NCBI GenBank assembly: GCA_965140355.1
Contig: OZ223193.1
Location: 124,001 to 188,000 of the forward strand
Direction: 5' to 3'
Origin: Acetobacterium sp965140355
Lineage (GTDB): Bacteria; Bacillota; Clostridia; Eubacteriales; Eubacteriaceae
DNA length: 64,000 nucleotides
Shown here piece by piece: positions 8,279 through 16,150 of the stretch. Below the pieces are notes generated by a model. It was not told where the DNA came from, did not search any database, and saw only the letters and a program-made list of their open reading frames with translations. Position 1 is the stretch's first letter, and each line of letters starts with the position of its first letter. A program made the position numbers and the translations under genes.

Positions 8279-8394
8279 CAAAAAAGCTCACTCCACAATG
8301 TGAAGAGAGCTCTATCATTCATTAAGCTTTTTTCTCTTCAACCTCGGTAGGATTTACAAACCTACTGTCTATGGATGAATGCGTCTTTAACAAC
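8279..8394 (-). ncRNA. L10 leader (ribosomal autoregulatory leader RNA)
   Basis: Between the rplJ promoter and start codon the - strand reads ACAGTAGG...CCTACCGAGGTTG, the conserved hairpin bound by the L10(L12)4 complex. It is followed by a strong terminator hairpin (AGCTC... at 8312 pairing with GAGCT at 8286, then T7). This matches the Firmicute L10 leader class, in which excess L10 favours termination. Confidence 0.88.
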
Positions 8395-8400
8395 GCTCGT

Positions 8401-8429
8401 ATTATATCATTTGTCATTTTCTATGTCAA
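8401..8429 (-). promoter_or_regulatory. Consensus promoter of rplJ-rplL
   Basis: On the - strand a perfect TTGACA (8424-8429) and a perfect TATAAT (8401-8406) are separated by exactly 17 bp. It lies between rplA and rplJ and drives the L10 leader. Confidence 0.92.
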
Positions 8430-8460
8430 GTTGTTTTAGAGTTTATCATTAAATAAACTC

Positions 8461-9150
8461 CTAGATTTTTCCAGTATTGATCTTAACTCCAGGACTCATG
8501 GTACTTGCCAAAGTAACACTTCTAAAATATTGACCTTTAGAAGCCGCCGGTTTTGCTTTTTTAACAGTATCTAATAATACCATCATGTTTTCTTTTAAAG
8601 CTTCTTCAGTAAAAGATGCTTTACCGATAATAACATGAATAATATTCGTTTTGTCCAAGCGATACTCAACTTTACCAGCTTTTGTATCAGCAACTGCTTT
8701 TGCAACATCCATCGTTACCGTTCCTGACTTTGGATTCGGCATTAAACCTTTAGGTCCTAAAACTCGACCTAGACGCCCAACCTTACCCATCATATCTGGA
8801 GTAACAATCATAACATCAAAATCAAACCAGTTTTCTTTTTGAATTTTTTCAATCATTTCGTCTTCACCAAAGAAATCTGCCCCAGCCTCTTCAGCTTCTT
8901 TTAATTTATCGCCTTTAGCAATAACAAGAACCTTTACAGATTTACCGGTACCATGTGGTAAAACGATTGCTCCACGAACCTGTTGATCTGCATGACGTGA
9001 GTCAACACCCAATTTTACATGCAATTCAATGGTTTCATCAAACTTTGCTGTCGCAAGTTTCTTAACCTGTGCAATGGCTGCATCAAGTTCGAATAATTCC
9101 TGCTTATCATAGCTTTTAGCTAAATCTTGATATTTTTTTCCTTTTTTCAT
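8461..9150 (-). CDS. rplA: Ribosomal protein L1
   Basis: A 229-residue L1 of the 50S L1 stalk. Diagnostic stretches are LPHGTGKSVKVLVIAKGDK, the GRLGRVLGPKGLMPNPKSGT signature near residue 125, and a C-terminus ending SPGVKINTGKI. It lies 60 nt downstream of rplK, the usual L11-L1 pair. Confidence 0.97.
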   Translation of the reverse strand: MKKGKKYQDLAKSYDKQELFELDAAIAQVKKLATAKFDETIELHVKLGVDSRHADQQVRGAIVLPHGTGKSVKVLVIAKGDKLKEAEEAGADFFGEDEMIEKIQKENWFDFDVMIVTPDMMGKVGRLGRVLGPKGLMPNPKSGTVTMDVAKAVADTKAGKVEYRLDKTNIIHVIIGKASFTEEALKENMMVLLDTVKKAKPAASKGQYFRSVTLASTMSPGVKINTGKI

Positions 9151-9210
9151 CTGTGCCTCCTTGTGGTAATAGCGGTTTCCCTCCCACTTAAGGTATTCTA
9201 CCTTTTAAAA

Positions 9211-9636
9211 TTATTCTTCGATTGTAATACCCATGCTACGGGCAGTTCCAGCGATCATTTTCATCGCCGATTCAACAGATGCCGCATTTAAGTCCGGCAT
9301 TTTTAAGGTTGCAATTTCTCTTAATTGTTCAGTTGTAACCTTAGCGACCTTCGTTTTATTTGGTACGCTAGATCCAGACTCAATTCCAGCAATTTTCTTT
9401 AAAAGAATCGCAGCTGGTGGTGTTTTTGTAATAAATGAGTATGAACGGTCCTGATAAACAGTGATTACAACAGGAATAATCATCCCTGCATCATTTGCAG
9501 TTTTTGCGTTGAATTCTTTACAGAATCCCATAATATTAACCCCATGTTGACCTAATGCAGGTCCAACTGGTGGTGCTGGTGTTGCTTTACCGGCAGGAAT
9601 TTGTAATTTAATAAGTCCCATTACTTTTTTTGCCAT
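9211..9636 (-). CDS. rplK: Ribosomal protein L11
   Basis: A 141-residue L11 of the GTPase-associated centre. It carries LQIPAGKATPAPPVGPALGQ near the N-terminus and the C-terminal rRNA-binding domain (TARSMGITIEE at the end). Strong GGAGGTG ribosome binding site. It follows nusG. Confidence 0.97.
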   Translation of the reverse strand: MAKKVMGLIKLQIPAGKATPAPPVGPALGQHGVNIMGFCKEFNAKTANDAGMIIPVVITVYQDRSYSFITKTPPAAILLKKIAGIESGSSVPNKTKVAKVTTEQLREIATLKMPDLNAASVESAMKMIAGTARSMGITIEE

Positions 9637-9707
9637 GTTAACACCTCCTTCATTTTATTATAGTATTTTTTCTCCTAATGGAGTAGCATGAAGAATAGTT
9701 TTTTTCC

Positions 9708-10244
9708 TTAAGTGTTTAATTTTTCTATTTGTTCAAATCCCAGTTCAGCGGGTGTATCCCGACCAAACATAGAAACATTGACCTTAACCTTTGATTTCTC
9801 TGCATGTACTTCTTCAATAACTCCGGTGAAACCTTCTAATGGTCCTTCAATAACCTTAACTTCTTCACCAACATGCATGCTTATTTCCACACGTTGTTGA
9901 CGAATGCCCATACTCTTAAGTTCAGCCTTGGACAACGGCACAGGTTTTGAAGCAGGACCAACAAACCCGGTAACACCACGGGTATTTCGGACAACATACC
10001 ATGAATCATCAGTCATGAACATTTTGATCATGACATAACCTGGAAATAGTTTCTTTTCCTTAACGACTTTTTTGCCGTTTTTGCTTTCGACTACTTCCTG
10101 TATGGGAACTTGAACCTCTAGGATCACGTCCTCCATATTTCTGTTTTCTACTGTGGCTTCAATGCTTGCTTTAACCTTATTCTCGTAACCGGAATAAGTA
10201 TGCGCAACAAACCATTGGGCCTGTTCGTGTTGATTACTATCCAT
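9708..10244 (-). CDS. nusG: Transcription antitermination factor NusG
   Basis: A 178-residue NusG with the NGN domain (AQWFVAHTYSGYENKVKASIE at the start; FPGYVMIKM near residue 85; RNTRGVTGFVG) and a C-terminal KOW domain (VKVIEGPLEGFTGVIEEV). It binds RNA polymerase to modulate pausing and couple transcription to translation. It is 13 nt downstream of secE in the conserved order. Confidence 0.96.
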   Translation of the reverse strand: MDSNQHEQAQWFVAHTYSGYENKVKASIEATVENRNMEDVILEVQVPIQEVVESKNGKKVVKEKKLFPGYVMIKMFMTDDSWYVVRNTRGVTGFVGPASKPVPLSKAELKSMGIRQQRVEISMHVGEEVKVIEGPLEGFTGVIEEVHAEKSKVKVNVSMFGRDTPAELGFEQIEKLNT

Positions 10245-10257
10245 GGTTCTCCCTTAC

Positions 10258-10635
10258 CTATATATTTATAAATAATGCGGCAAGTGCACCTAATCCTGAA
10301 TCAACAACCCAAACGAGAAGAGTGAATATCCCAACAATACCAGCTACTACACCCGTTTGTTTGAGTAATTCATCTTTGGTCAACCAGGTAACTTTTCTTA
10401 ATTCATGGTGAACACCTTTTAAAAAGGCTACCAGTCTTTGGAAAATATTTGGTTGTTTATTTTTTTCGTTTGACTTTTTTTGTGGTTTTTTCTCATTTTT
10501 TGCCGTTGATTGAGGCGTTTTCTTTTCCTCTTTTACTAGGTTTGCTGCCTTATCTCCGGTTTTTTGTGCCTGTTCTTGGGTGTTTTCTTTACCTTTTTTA
10601 CTACTGGCATTTTTGTTTTTTTTAGTTGTTGCCAT
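10258..10635 (-). CDS. secE: Preprotein translocase subunit SecE
   Basis: A 125-residue SecE. The functional part is the C-terminal 60 residues: an amphipathic helix (QRLVAFLKGVHHELRKVTWL) and one membrane helix (GIVGIFTLLVWVVDSGLG). The first 60 residues are an unusually long lysine- and glutamine-rich, low-complexity extension. It stabilises SecY in the translocon. It lies between rpmG and nusG. Confidence 0.93.
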   Translation of the reverse strand: MATTKKNKNASSKKGKENTQEQAQKTGDKAANLVKEEKKTPQSTAKNEKKPQKKSNEKNKQPNIFQRLVAFLKGVHHELRKVTWLTKDELLKQTGVVAGIVGIFTLLVWVVDSGLGALAALFINI

Positions 10636-10653
10636 GATATCCCTCTTTATCCA

Positions 10654-10803
10654 TTATTTCGTTTCTTTATGTGGTGTATGCTTCTTGCAAAACTTGCAAT
10701 ATTTATCCACTTCTAAACGATCAGGGTTATTTTTCTTGTTTTTCATGGTATCGTAATTTCTTTGCTTGCATTCTGTACATGCTAAAGTAACTTTTACTCT
10801 CAT
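10654..10803 (-). CDS. rpmG: Ribosomal protein L33
   Basis: A 49-residue L33 beginning MRVKVTLACTECKQRNYDT and containing a second cysteine pair (YCKFCKKHT), so it is the zinc-binding form. AGGAGGTGC ribosome binding site directly upstream. It is the first gene of the rpmG-secE-nusG-rplK-rplA transcript. Confidence 0.95.
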   Translation of the reverse strand: MRVKVTLACTECKQRNYDTMKNKKNNPDRLEVDKYCKFCKKHTPHKETK

Positions 10804-10883
10804 TCCAGCACCTCCTACATCCTTATATCAACACCCGCAGGAACATGCAGGCACACGCTCCCTATTTTCATAGTCACTAACAT

Positions 10884-10913
10884 AGAATACCACAACATTC
10901 TTGTTTTTGTCAA
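10884..10913 (-). promoter_or_regulatory. Promoter of rpmG-secE-nusG-rplKA
   Basis: On the - strand, TTGACA at 10908-10913 and TATTCT at 10884-10889 with an 18-bp spacer, about 80 nt ahead of rpmG. Confidence 0.75.
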
Positions 10914-10983
10914 TGAAAACATTTAAACCTATTGATCATCTTCTATTTACTTGGTGAATTTTTACAATTCACGTTTATCCAAT

Positions 10984-11005
10984 AAAAAAAGGCATATAGC
11001 CTTTT
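10984..11005 (-). terminator. Terminator after the 11058 acetyltransferase gene
   Basis: AAAAGGC and GCCTTTT form a stem with a TATA loop, followed on the - strand by a T-rich tract. It ends the GNAT gene and insulates the rpmG promoter. Confidence 0.75.
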
Positions 11006-11057
11006 GAACAACAGTAAAATTATATCAGCAACGCCGCTAATAATCAAGTAGGATTTA

Positions 11058-11555
11058 TTATTTTTCTATTTTCAATCCCCAATAATCAAAGCCGATACTT
11101 TGGCCATCAATATCAACGGTATCCGGCATATGCCCCCATAACTCAAAGCCATGTTTTTTCACCAATTTTTGACTACTGATATTCGTATCAAAAACAACCG
11201 CCACCAGATTTTTAAAACCAATTTCTTTAGCAGCTTCAATCGCGCGTTTCATCAGCATCGAACCAATCCCCTGACGATGATAGCGGCTGTCAATATAGTA
11301 ACTGATCTCTGACGTAAAACGAAAACCCTCTCGTCCGGCCCGAAACTCGGTCAAGGTTATCCAACCAACCACCTGATCCGCAACAATCGCGACAAACATC
11401 GGGTGCCGCGGTGCCAAATGATGAATAAACCAATCTTTTCTTATCTCCATCGTCGCCAATGACAATTGCGCGGTAAATTTTCTGGCGCTAATCGCTTCAT
11501 TAAGTATATCCAGCACACGTTGATAATCTTTCTCTTCTACTAATCGTATTTCCAA
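11058..11555 (-). CDS. GNAT acetyltransferase, MnaT/PAT-like
   Basis: A 165-residue GNAT enzyme. The layout matches L-amino-acid N-acyltransferases of the phosphinothricin/methionine-sulfoximine acetyltransferase family: an N-terminal IRLVEEKDYQRVLDILNEAI segment, the acetyl-CoA binding motif RYHRQGIGSMLM near residue 95, and a conserved C-terminus with D-x-x-GFDYWGL. It probably acetylates small amines or amino acid analogues. It appears to be a single-gene transcript with its own terminator. Confidence 0.8.
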   Translation of the reverse strand: MEIRLVEEKDYQRVLDILNEAISARKFTAQLSLATMEIRKDWFIHHLAPRHPMFVAIVADQVVGWITLTEFRAGREGFRFTSEISYYIDSRYHRQGIGSMLMKRAIEAAKEIGFKNLVAVVFDTNISSQKLVKKHGFELWGHMPDTVDIDGQSIGFDYWGLKIEK

Positions 11556-11627
11556 CTTGATCTCCTGTTGATTTAATTATTTATGATTAAATCCTAATTT
11601 AATTTATTATTGGTTCTGATTTACTCC

Positions 11628-11813
11628 CTATTTACGGCCAATTTTACCCTTCCAGGCGATTATGATAGTAACAATAAAGATCACCAAAATCACACCGACC
11701 GTTGTGATTAACGGTGAAAGGACAATACTAATCAATGCAATAATCACTGGTGAAGCCAAAGCAAACACCAGAAGCAAGCCAAAGACAAGCAGATACTTTT
11801 TATAGTTTTCCAT
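11628..11813 (-). CDS. Small two-helix membrane protein
   Basis: A 61-residue hydrophobic protein with two predicted membrane helices (residues about 7-27 and 32-53) and a basic C-terminus (KGKIGRK). A clear GGAGGTG ribosome binding site precedes the ATG, which supports translation. No family is recognised. Confidence 0.6.
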   Translation of the reverse strand: MENYKKYLLVFGLLLVFALASPVIIALISIVLSPLITTVGVILVIFIVTIIIAWKGKIGRK

Positions 11814-11942
11814 CGTTTCACCTCCACCATAACGCTTTTTCTATGTTTATTTCTTATTAGCTCTATGAAGTATAAACCTTATTGTATCACTTTGCAATAT
11901 TTTCTTACCTGCGTAATGGCTTATTACTAAAATTCTCAAACT

Positions 11943-11962
11943 AAAAAACGGCTGATTGCCGT
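11943..11962 (-). terminator. Terminator after paiA
   Basis: ACGGC and GCCGT form a stem with a short loop, followed by T6 on the - strand, 34 nt after the paiA stop. Confidence 0.75.
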
Positions 11963-11995
11963 CATCTTTTTAGCAGATAGTAGTATCTAAGAAAG

Positions 11996-12517
11996 CTATA
12001 AATTTTTACGCATTACAAAATCCGTTTGCTCTTCTGCTCCCATGAAAAAAGAATGCGTACCAACTTCATAAAAACCATTCTTTTTATAAAACAAAATAGC
12101 TCTATCATTTTTCTCCCATACTCCGAGCCATACATATAATTTTTTTCTCGTGTTCGCTATATCAATAGCTTTGTTCAGCAGAACCGTGCCTAATCCTTCG
12201 CCTTGAAATTCCTTTGCTACATATATTCTCTCTATTTCTAGCGATTGCATATTGTTTATGTCAGTTTGTGATGGGGCCTCATTTAACTTTAAGTAACCTG
12301 CCAATTCACCGTTGGCATAAAGAAAATAAAATAATGAATCGCTATTTGATAATTCTCCGCATAGTTTGCTTATATTAAAAGACTGTTCCAAATAGGTTAT
12401 CATATTTGATGGCGTGTTCATGTGAGCAAAAGTTTCATTATATGTTTTGTACGAAAAGTTACAAAGTGTATGAACATCATCCGGCGTACATTGTCTAAAT
12501 GTTAAATTCAATTTCAT
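11996..12517 (-). CDS. paiA: Spermidine/spermine N-acetyltransferase-like (PaiA family)
   Basis: A 173-residue GNAT protein that closely resembles Bacillus PaiA as I recall it: TYNETFAHMNTPSNM, then LEIERIYVAKEFQGEGLG (acetyl-CoA motif), LGVWEKNDRAILFYKKNGF, and SFFMGAEEQTDFVM near the end. PaiA acetylates polyamines and lowers their intracellular level. The start overlaps the stop of the preceding secreted-protein gene by 4 nt, so it is the last gene of the sigma-factor operon. Confidence 0.85.
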   Translation of the reverse strand: MKLNLTFRQCTPDDVHTLCNFSYKTYNETFAHMNTPSNMITYLEQSFNISKLCGELSNSDSLFYFLYANGELAGYLKLNEAPSQTDINNMQSLEIERIYVAKEFQGEGLGTVLLNKAIDIANTRKKLYVWLGVWEKNDRAILFYKKNGFYEVGTHSFFMGAEEQTDFVMRKNL

Positions 12518-12948
12518 ATTTCCTCCATATCGAACATTTCATCGTTAATGCCAAGGAGGTTGATCTGCAACGGGTAGCTTTCCATAATTACACCGTCATA
12601 ATAAATCGTCACGGCATCGCCTACGTTGAGCGGTTTGCTGTAATTGGCGATATTGATACGAACGGCATCTCCGGAGCTGCGGATATCTTCACCTTCATCG
12701 GGTGTCACGATTGCTCCGTCCCCATCAATACTATCAATATCGCCTTTGAACTGCTCAACATCAGTCACTTCAGTACCATCAATGATTTTACCTTCCAGTG
12801 CTGGCGCTATTATAGGCATTTTCGACTCAACTTGGTTATCTAGTGTGGATTCTTTCGAGTCAGTGGGAGCATAATAGGCGTAGGCGGTTAAACTGAGACA
12901 CATAACACACCCCAGAGTCAACAACATAATTGTTCTATTTTTTTTCAT
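12514..12948 (-). CDS. Secreted protein of the sigma-factor operon
   Basis: A 144-residue protein starting MKKNRTIMLLTL at 12948, chosen because AAAGGAGAA precedes it; the frame is open 18 nt further up without such a site. The N-terminus is a signal peptide with a likely cleavage after LSLTAYA. The mature part is acidic, with VGDAVTIYYDGVIMES, a small beta-rich domain. It may be a substrate or sensor partner of the membrane-anchored sigma factor encoded just upstream. No family recognised. Confidence 0.65.
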   Translation of the reverse strand: MKKNRTIMLLTLGCVMCLSLTAYAYYAPTDSKESTLDNQVESKMPIIAPALEGKIIDGTEVTDVEQFKGDIDSIDGDGAIVTPDEGEDIRSSGDAVRINIANYSKPLNVGDAVTIYYDGVIMESYPLQINLLGINDEMFDMEEI

Positions 12949-12998
12949 TGTTATTCTCCTTTTCACTTTAATTTTAAGCTTTTTTTTGCTTATGCCTT

Positions 12999-13760
12999 TT
13001 AGATGCGTCTGTCTTTGCGTTTTGTTGGCAATTTGTCTGAATTTCTAAAAAATACGATTAAAGCTGTTACCGATAACAAAAAGCATATACCGAGCACAAT
13101 AACCCACGCATCAATTATTGGTGGCGCTGGAACATTAACAGAATTATCCATTTCTGGGATTTCGATGTATTCTGTATCCAATGCACGAATCAGCTTATAA
13201 ACAAAGCCTGTGCCTAGCATGATGACATACACAGCCATCGTAGAAAGTGCAACCCGCAGTTTTTTGATCGACATGTTGTATGTCCATTGAATTGTACCGA
13301 TCGGCTTTTGCAGCAAGTGAGATATTTCTTTATGACTCAAGCCGCCCAACACCTTCAGCGTAACGACCTGTTTTTGATTTTCGTTCAACGATGAAATCAA
13401 AGAATAGTAGTTATCCATATCGGCAAAATCTTCGATGCTTTTGTCAATCACAGGCAGTATTTCAGCAACCGCATTGATGTCAACAGTCGGCTTTTCCTTG
13501 CGGAGCAACATAAGTGTTTCGTTTTTTACTACGGTATAAAGCCATGTCAGTTCATGTGTTTTAGGAAATTTTTGTGGTTCCAGCCTGAACAGCTTGATTA
13601 GCGTATTCTGGACAGCGTCTTTGCTTAGCTCGTCGTTGCCAGTGACCGAATATGCGATGCCATACATAATACGAAAATACTGTTCGTATAAAAGTTCGAA
13701 CCCACGCGATTCTTTATTTTTCATCAAATCAAATATGGTTTCAATTTTGACGGTATCCAT
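12999..13760 (-). CDS. ECF-type sigma factor with C-terminal membrane domain
   Basis: A 253-residue protein. Residues about 15-90 form sigma region 2 (FELLYEQYFRIMYGIAYSVTG, then VQNTLIKLFR and LTWLYTVVKNETLMLLRKE). Residues about 120-175 form region 4 (SSLNENQKQVVTLKVLGGLSHKEI, with the helix-turn-helix). Unusually, it continues into a membrane helix (about 178-193), a short outside loop and a second helix (about 218-240), ending in a basic tail. This would tether the sigma factor to the membrane and replace a separate anti-sigma factor. It heads an operon with a secreted protein and paiA. Confidence 0.85.
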   Translation of the reverse strand: MDTVKIETIFDLMKNKESRGFELLYEQYFRIMYGIAYSVTGNDELSKDAVQNTLIKLFRLEPQKFPKTHELTWLYTVVKNETLMLLRKEKPTVDINAVAEILPVIDKSIEDFADMDNYYSLISSLNENQKQVVTLKVLGGLSHKEISHLLQKPIGTIQWTYNMSIKKLRVALSTMAVYVIMLGTGFVYKLIRALDTEYIEIPEMDNSVNVPAPPIIDAWVIVLGICFLLSVTALIVFFRNSDKLPTKRKDRRI

Positions 13761-13858
13761 CTTTACCTCCTATATCCTCATACTGTTTAGATGTGTCAGC
13801 ACCGTTGTTTTGTTGGTATTTTTCACAAATAATCATTGTCTTATCACTATTGTAGCGA

Positions 13859-13883
13859 ACAAAAAAGACGGTTGAAAACCGTC
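13859..13883 (-). terminator. Terminator of tRNA-Arg
   Basis: GACGGTT and AACCGTC form a perfect 7-bp stem with a TTC loop, followed by T6 on the - strand, directly downstream of the tRNA. Confidence 0.85.
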
Positions 13884-13895
13884 CTTAATTTTTCA

Positions 13896-13972
13896 TGGTG
13901 CACCCGAGAGGATTCGAACCTCCGGCACGCAGTTTAGGAAACTACTGCTCTATCCACCTGAGCTACGGGCGC
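13896..13972 (-). tRNA. tRNA-Arg (anticodon CCU)
   Basis: A 77-nt tRNA with an encoded CCA end. The acceptor stem GCGCCCG pairs with CGGGTGC (one G-U), the D arm reads GCTCAGGTGGATAGAGC, the anticodon stem GTAGT/ACTGC encloses the loop TTCCTAA giving anticodon CCT, and the T arm is GGAGG-TTCGAAT-CCTCT. It reads AGG codons. Confidence 0.96.
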
Positions 13973-14044
13973 ACGAAATATTTATTTATTATACCAAAGA
14001 ATCTTTTTTTTGAAAATAGTTTTTTACCGGATAAAAATCCAATG

Positions 14045-14072
14045 AAAAAGGATATCTCAAGATACCCTTTTT
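14045..14072 (-). terminator. Terminator after vanY-like gene
   Basis: AAAAAGGGTATC and GATATCCTTTTT form a stem with a TTGA loop on the - strand, 29 nt after the peptidase stop. Confidence 0.8.
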
Positions 14073-14100
14073 CACGATCGTTTAATTTCAACTCAGCGAC

Positions 14101-14889
14101 TTAGTTTGCACCGAAATATTCTTCCATCGTTTTTCCGCTATTATAAATATCCGTTGCGACATCGACGCCTAAATAGCGAAGATGCCAAGGTTCATAAGCA
14201 TAACCGGTAATGTCTGTCTTCCCCTGCGGATATCTGACAATAAACCCATATTTATAGGCATTATCTTTAATGAATTGTCCTTCCGCCGTAGTTCCAAAAC
14301 TTTCCAGCAAATCAAAATCCACCGAAGCGCTGGTAACATCCATCGCTAAACCCAATTGGTGTTCACTTTTTCCGGGTTGCGCACTGACAAGGTCAGCACC
14401 TTCAACACCATATGTGCTCACATTCCAGTCATATAATTCCGATTGCGTTTCGTATGAACGATAACCGGAACAGCAATATAATTCCAGACCGGCCTCGCTG
14501 GCAGCATCAAAAAGTTTAGTTAATCCCGCTGCTGCAACAGTCCTCAGTTGCGTATCTCGTGTTGACGGCAAGTCAACCGTGACCAGATCAGCAGGAACAT
14601 AACTTTCAGCGATGGGATGATTTTTATTCACTAACATCGTCAAGCTATCAGTTGTTGTTATATCGGCCGTTGTCTCAGTCGACTTTGATGTTGAACTCGT
14701 TGCTGGTTTGGTTTGGTTAGAAGTTGTTGTCTGAGCAACTTGTGTCGAAACATCTTGTTGACTGTCCGTACTTTTTTTGGTATCCTTTTTATGACTAAAA
14801 CCCAAAACTAAAACCACAATAATTACGATCAACACGATTATTAAGCCACTGCTGGTAACAATAAAGCGTTTCTTATCTTTTATTCGCAT
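14101..14889 (-). CDS. Membrane-anchored D-Ala-D-Ala carboxypeptidase (VanY family)
   Basis: A 262-residue protein with one N-terminal membrane helix (residues about 10-32), a Ser/Thr-rich linker to about residue 80, and a peptidase M15B domain. The zinc-site sequences are SEHQLGLAMDV (His and Asp ligands) and EPWHLRYLG (His ligand and Glu base); SGYRSYETQ is also conserved. It trims D-alanine from peptidoglycan stem peptides outside the cell. It is a stand-alone gene with no van resistance genes nearby, so a cell-wall maintenance role is likely. Confidence 0.92.
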   Translation of the reverse strand: MRIKDKKRFIVTSSGLIIVLIVIIVVLVLGFSHKKDTKKSTDSQQDVSTQVAQTTTSNQTKPATSSTSKSTETTADITTTDSLTMLVNKNHPIAESYVPADLVTVDLPSTRDTQLRTVAAAGLTKLFDAASEAGLELYCCSGYRSYETQSELYDWNVSTYGVEGADLVSAQPGKSEHQLGLAMDVTSASVDFDLLESFGTTAEGQFIKDNAYKYGFIVRYPQGKTDITGYAYEPWHLRYLGVDVATDIYNSGKTMEEYFGAN

Positions 14890-14962
14890 TCTAAACCTTC
14901 TTTAAATACTATCATTATTAACTATTATACACTAACTATAAATGTTATGCATAACCTTTTAT

Positions 14963-15006
14963 AAAAAAGCCCAGAAAAAATACGTGTTTTTTCCGGGTTT
15001 TTTTTA
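14963..15006. terminator. Terminator between nickel-accessory operon and vanY gene
   Basis: CCCGGAAAAAA and TTTTTTCTGGG pair around a short loop, with T tracts at both sides. On the - strand it can end the transcript of the gene at 15126. The rest of 14890-15125 holds no visible gene. Confidence 0.7.
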
Positions 15007-15125
15007 TACTTTATTAAATTTACATAAAGCAATTTAATGATTCTGACGAAAAAAAACAGAACAAAAAGTCCTGCTTTCAAGCATGGGTTAATCGCCATTA
15101 ATTAAAATGTCAACATCACTACTTC

Positions 15126-15344
15126 TCAGAAACGTAATTTAGCTTCCATAACTTTTTTTTGGGCTTCGCGCATTTGATCAATCGCTAAATAAATCTCTCG
15201 CGAAACACTATCTAAAGAGGTTCCCTGTAATTTTTCTGCCCATTCTTGATAGCCTTCAATATGATCACCGGTATGATTAATCCAATGTGCCAGGAGCACC
15301 TTGAAAATATCCGCATCCTTTTCCATATTTAATTGAGTATCCAT
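15126..15344 (-). CDS. Small helical protein, paralogue of the His-rich protein's C-terminal domain
   Basis: A 72-residue, mostly helical protein. Its sequence (KVLLAHWINHTGDHIEGYQEWAEKL, then REAQKKVMEAKL) aligns with the last 65 residues of the His-rich protein at 16151 (LLLDHWVAHNQDHAKEYNTW..., EADKHLVEAKKEL), sharing HW-x2-H-x2-DH and a YxxW. It lacks the His-rich stretch. The conserved histidines suggest a metal-binding or docking module. It is the last gene of the nickel-handling group downstream of acsB, 1 nt from the DUF3842 gene. Confidence 0.7.
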   Translation of the reverse strand: MDTQLNMEKDADIFKVLLAHWINHTGDHIEGYQEWAEKLQGTSLDSVSREIYLAIDQMREAQKKVMEAKLRF

Positions 15345-15767
15345 CTAAACGTCTCCCAAATTAAGTTCTTTTTTAATCAAAGACACTGCTTCGCGAATCT
15401 GAAGTAATAATGGTTTTTCTTCTAATGAAACAATGTGGTGATTTTCCGGCAAAATTGGAATATAAATTTTTAATCCGTCACTATTCCCAATGGCTTCAAC
15501 CATTTTAGGTGTAACTTCTCCCATCATCGAATTTGGAATCGTCATCGCAATTGAACCAATAATAAAATCAGCTTTTTTAACTGTAACAGCAATCGCATTT
15601 TCTCCGGTTGCACCTTTATTAGCTCCCTTTTTTAGCATCGCTGCCGTTGCCAAAGCATTCGTTCCCAACCCATATATTTCAATATATGGAGGTATTTCAT
15701 CTTTGAGAATACCAACAATTCGGGAACCAATCCCACCACCCATACCATCTAACACAACAATGTTCAT
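15345..15767 (-). CDS. DUF3842 family protein
   Basis: A 140-residue protein beginning MNIVVLDGMGGGIGSRIV, a glycine-rich Rossmann-like nucleotide loop. Further conserved-looking segments are GLGTNALATAAMLKKGA and FIIGSIAMTIPNSMMGEVTP. This matches DUF3842 as I remember it; members are found in acetogens and other anaerobes, with no assigned role. Being packed between the CooT-like gene and the small helical protein suggests a link to CO dehydrogenase/acetyl-CoA synthase maturation. Confidence 0.75.
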   Translation of the reverse strand: MNIVVLDGMGGGIGSRIVGILKDEIPPYIEIYGLGTNALATAAMLKKGANKGATGENAIAVTVKKADFIIGSIAMTIPNSMMGEVTPKMVEAIGNSDGLKIYIPILPENHHIVSLEEKPLLLQIREAVSLIKKELNLGDV

Positions 15768-15768
15768 A

Positions 15769-15966
15769 TTATGCCATTAATCCTTCAATGATAATTTTGT
15801 GGTTAAGAAGTTTTACTTCTTTCAATTTGCCTTGAACAATTTTAGTGCCACCCAATAAATCAGATAACGTCAAACTTCCATCATCATTTGGTACAATATC
15901 TACCACATAATCCATAATCTTTGTTTCTCCTTCAGGAGTAATCATATAAGCTGAAGATTCACACAT
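15769..15966 (-). CDS. cooT: CooT-family nickel-binding protein
   Basis: A 65-residue protein beginning MCESSAYMITPEGETKIMDYV. Size, the invariant Cys at position 2 and the small SH3-like beta fold match CooT of Rhodospirillum rubrum, which binds nickel through Cys2 as a dimer and helps CO dehydrogenase maturation. AAAGGAG precedes the start. The position downstream of acsB and of the His-rich protein parallels the cooCTJ trio of R. rubrum. The function is inferred from family and context. Confidence 0.8.
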   Translation of the reverse strand: MCESSAYMITPEGETKIMDYVVDIVPNDDGSLTLSDLLGGTKIVQGKLKEVKLLNHKIIIEGLMA

Positions 15967-16100
15967 GTTCTCAGTCTCCTTTCATTTAATTGAAATTATT
16001 TTAACACAGCCACTCCCTTAACACAAGCTACGGGATAACTGATTTACATCATATTATATATCAATAGTCTTAATTTAAAGCTATTACCGGCACAAATGAC

Positions 16101-16144
16101 AAACCTGTGTTTCCATCTTTCTTAAGTACTCGAAACACAGGTTT
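16101..16144 (-). terminator. Hairpin between His-rich gene and cooT
   Basis: AAACCTGTGTTTC and GAAACACAGGTTT form a perfect 13-bp inverted repeat just after the His-rich gene. No clean T run follows, so it may be a weak terminator or an RNA processing/stability element. Region 15967-16100 shows nothing else. Confidence 0.55.
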
Positions 16145-16150
16145 AAATAA

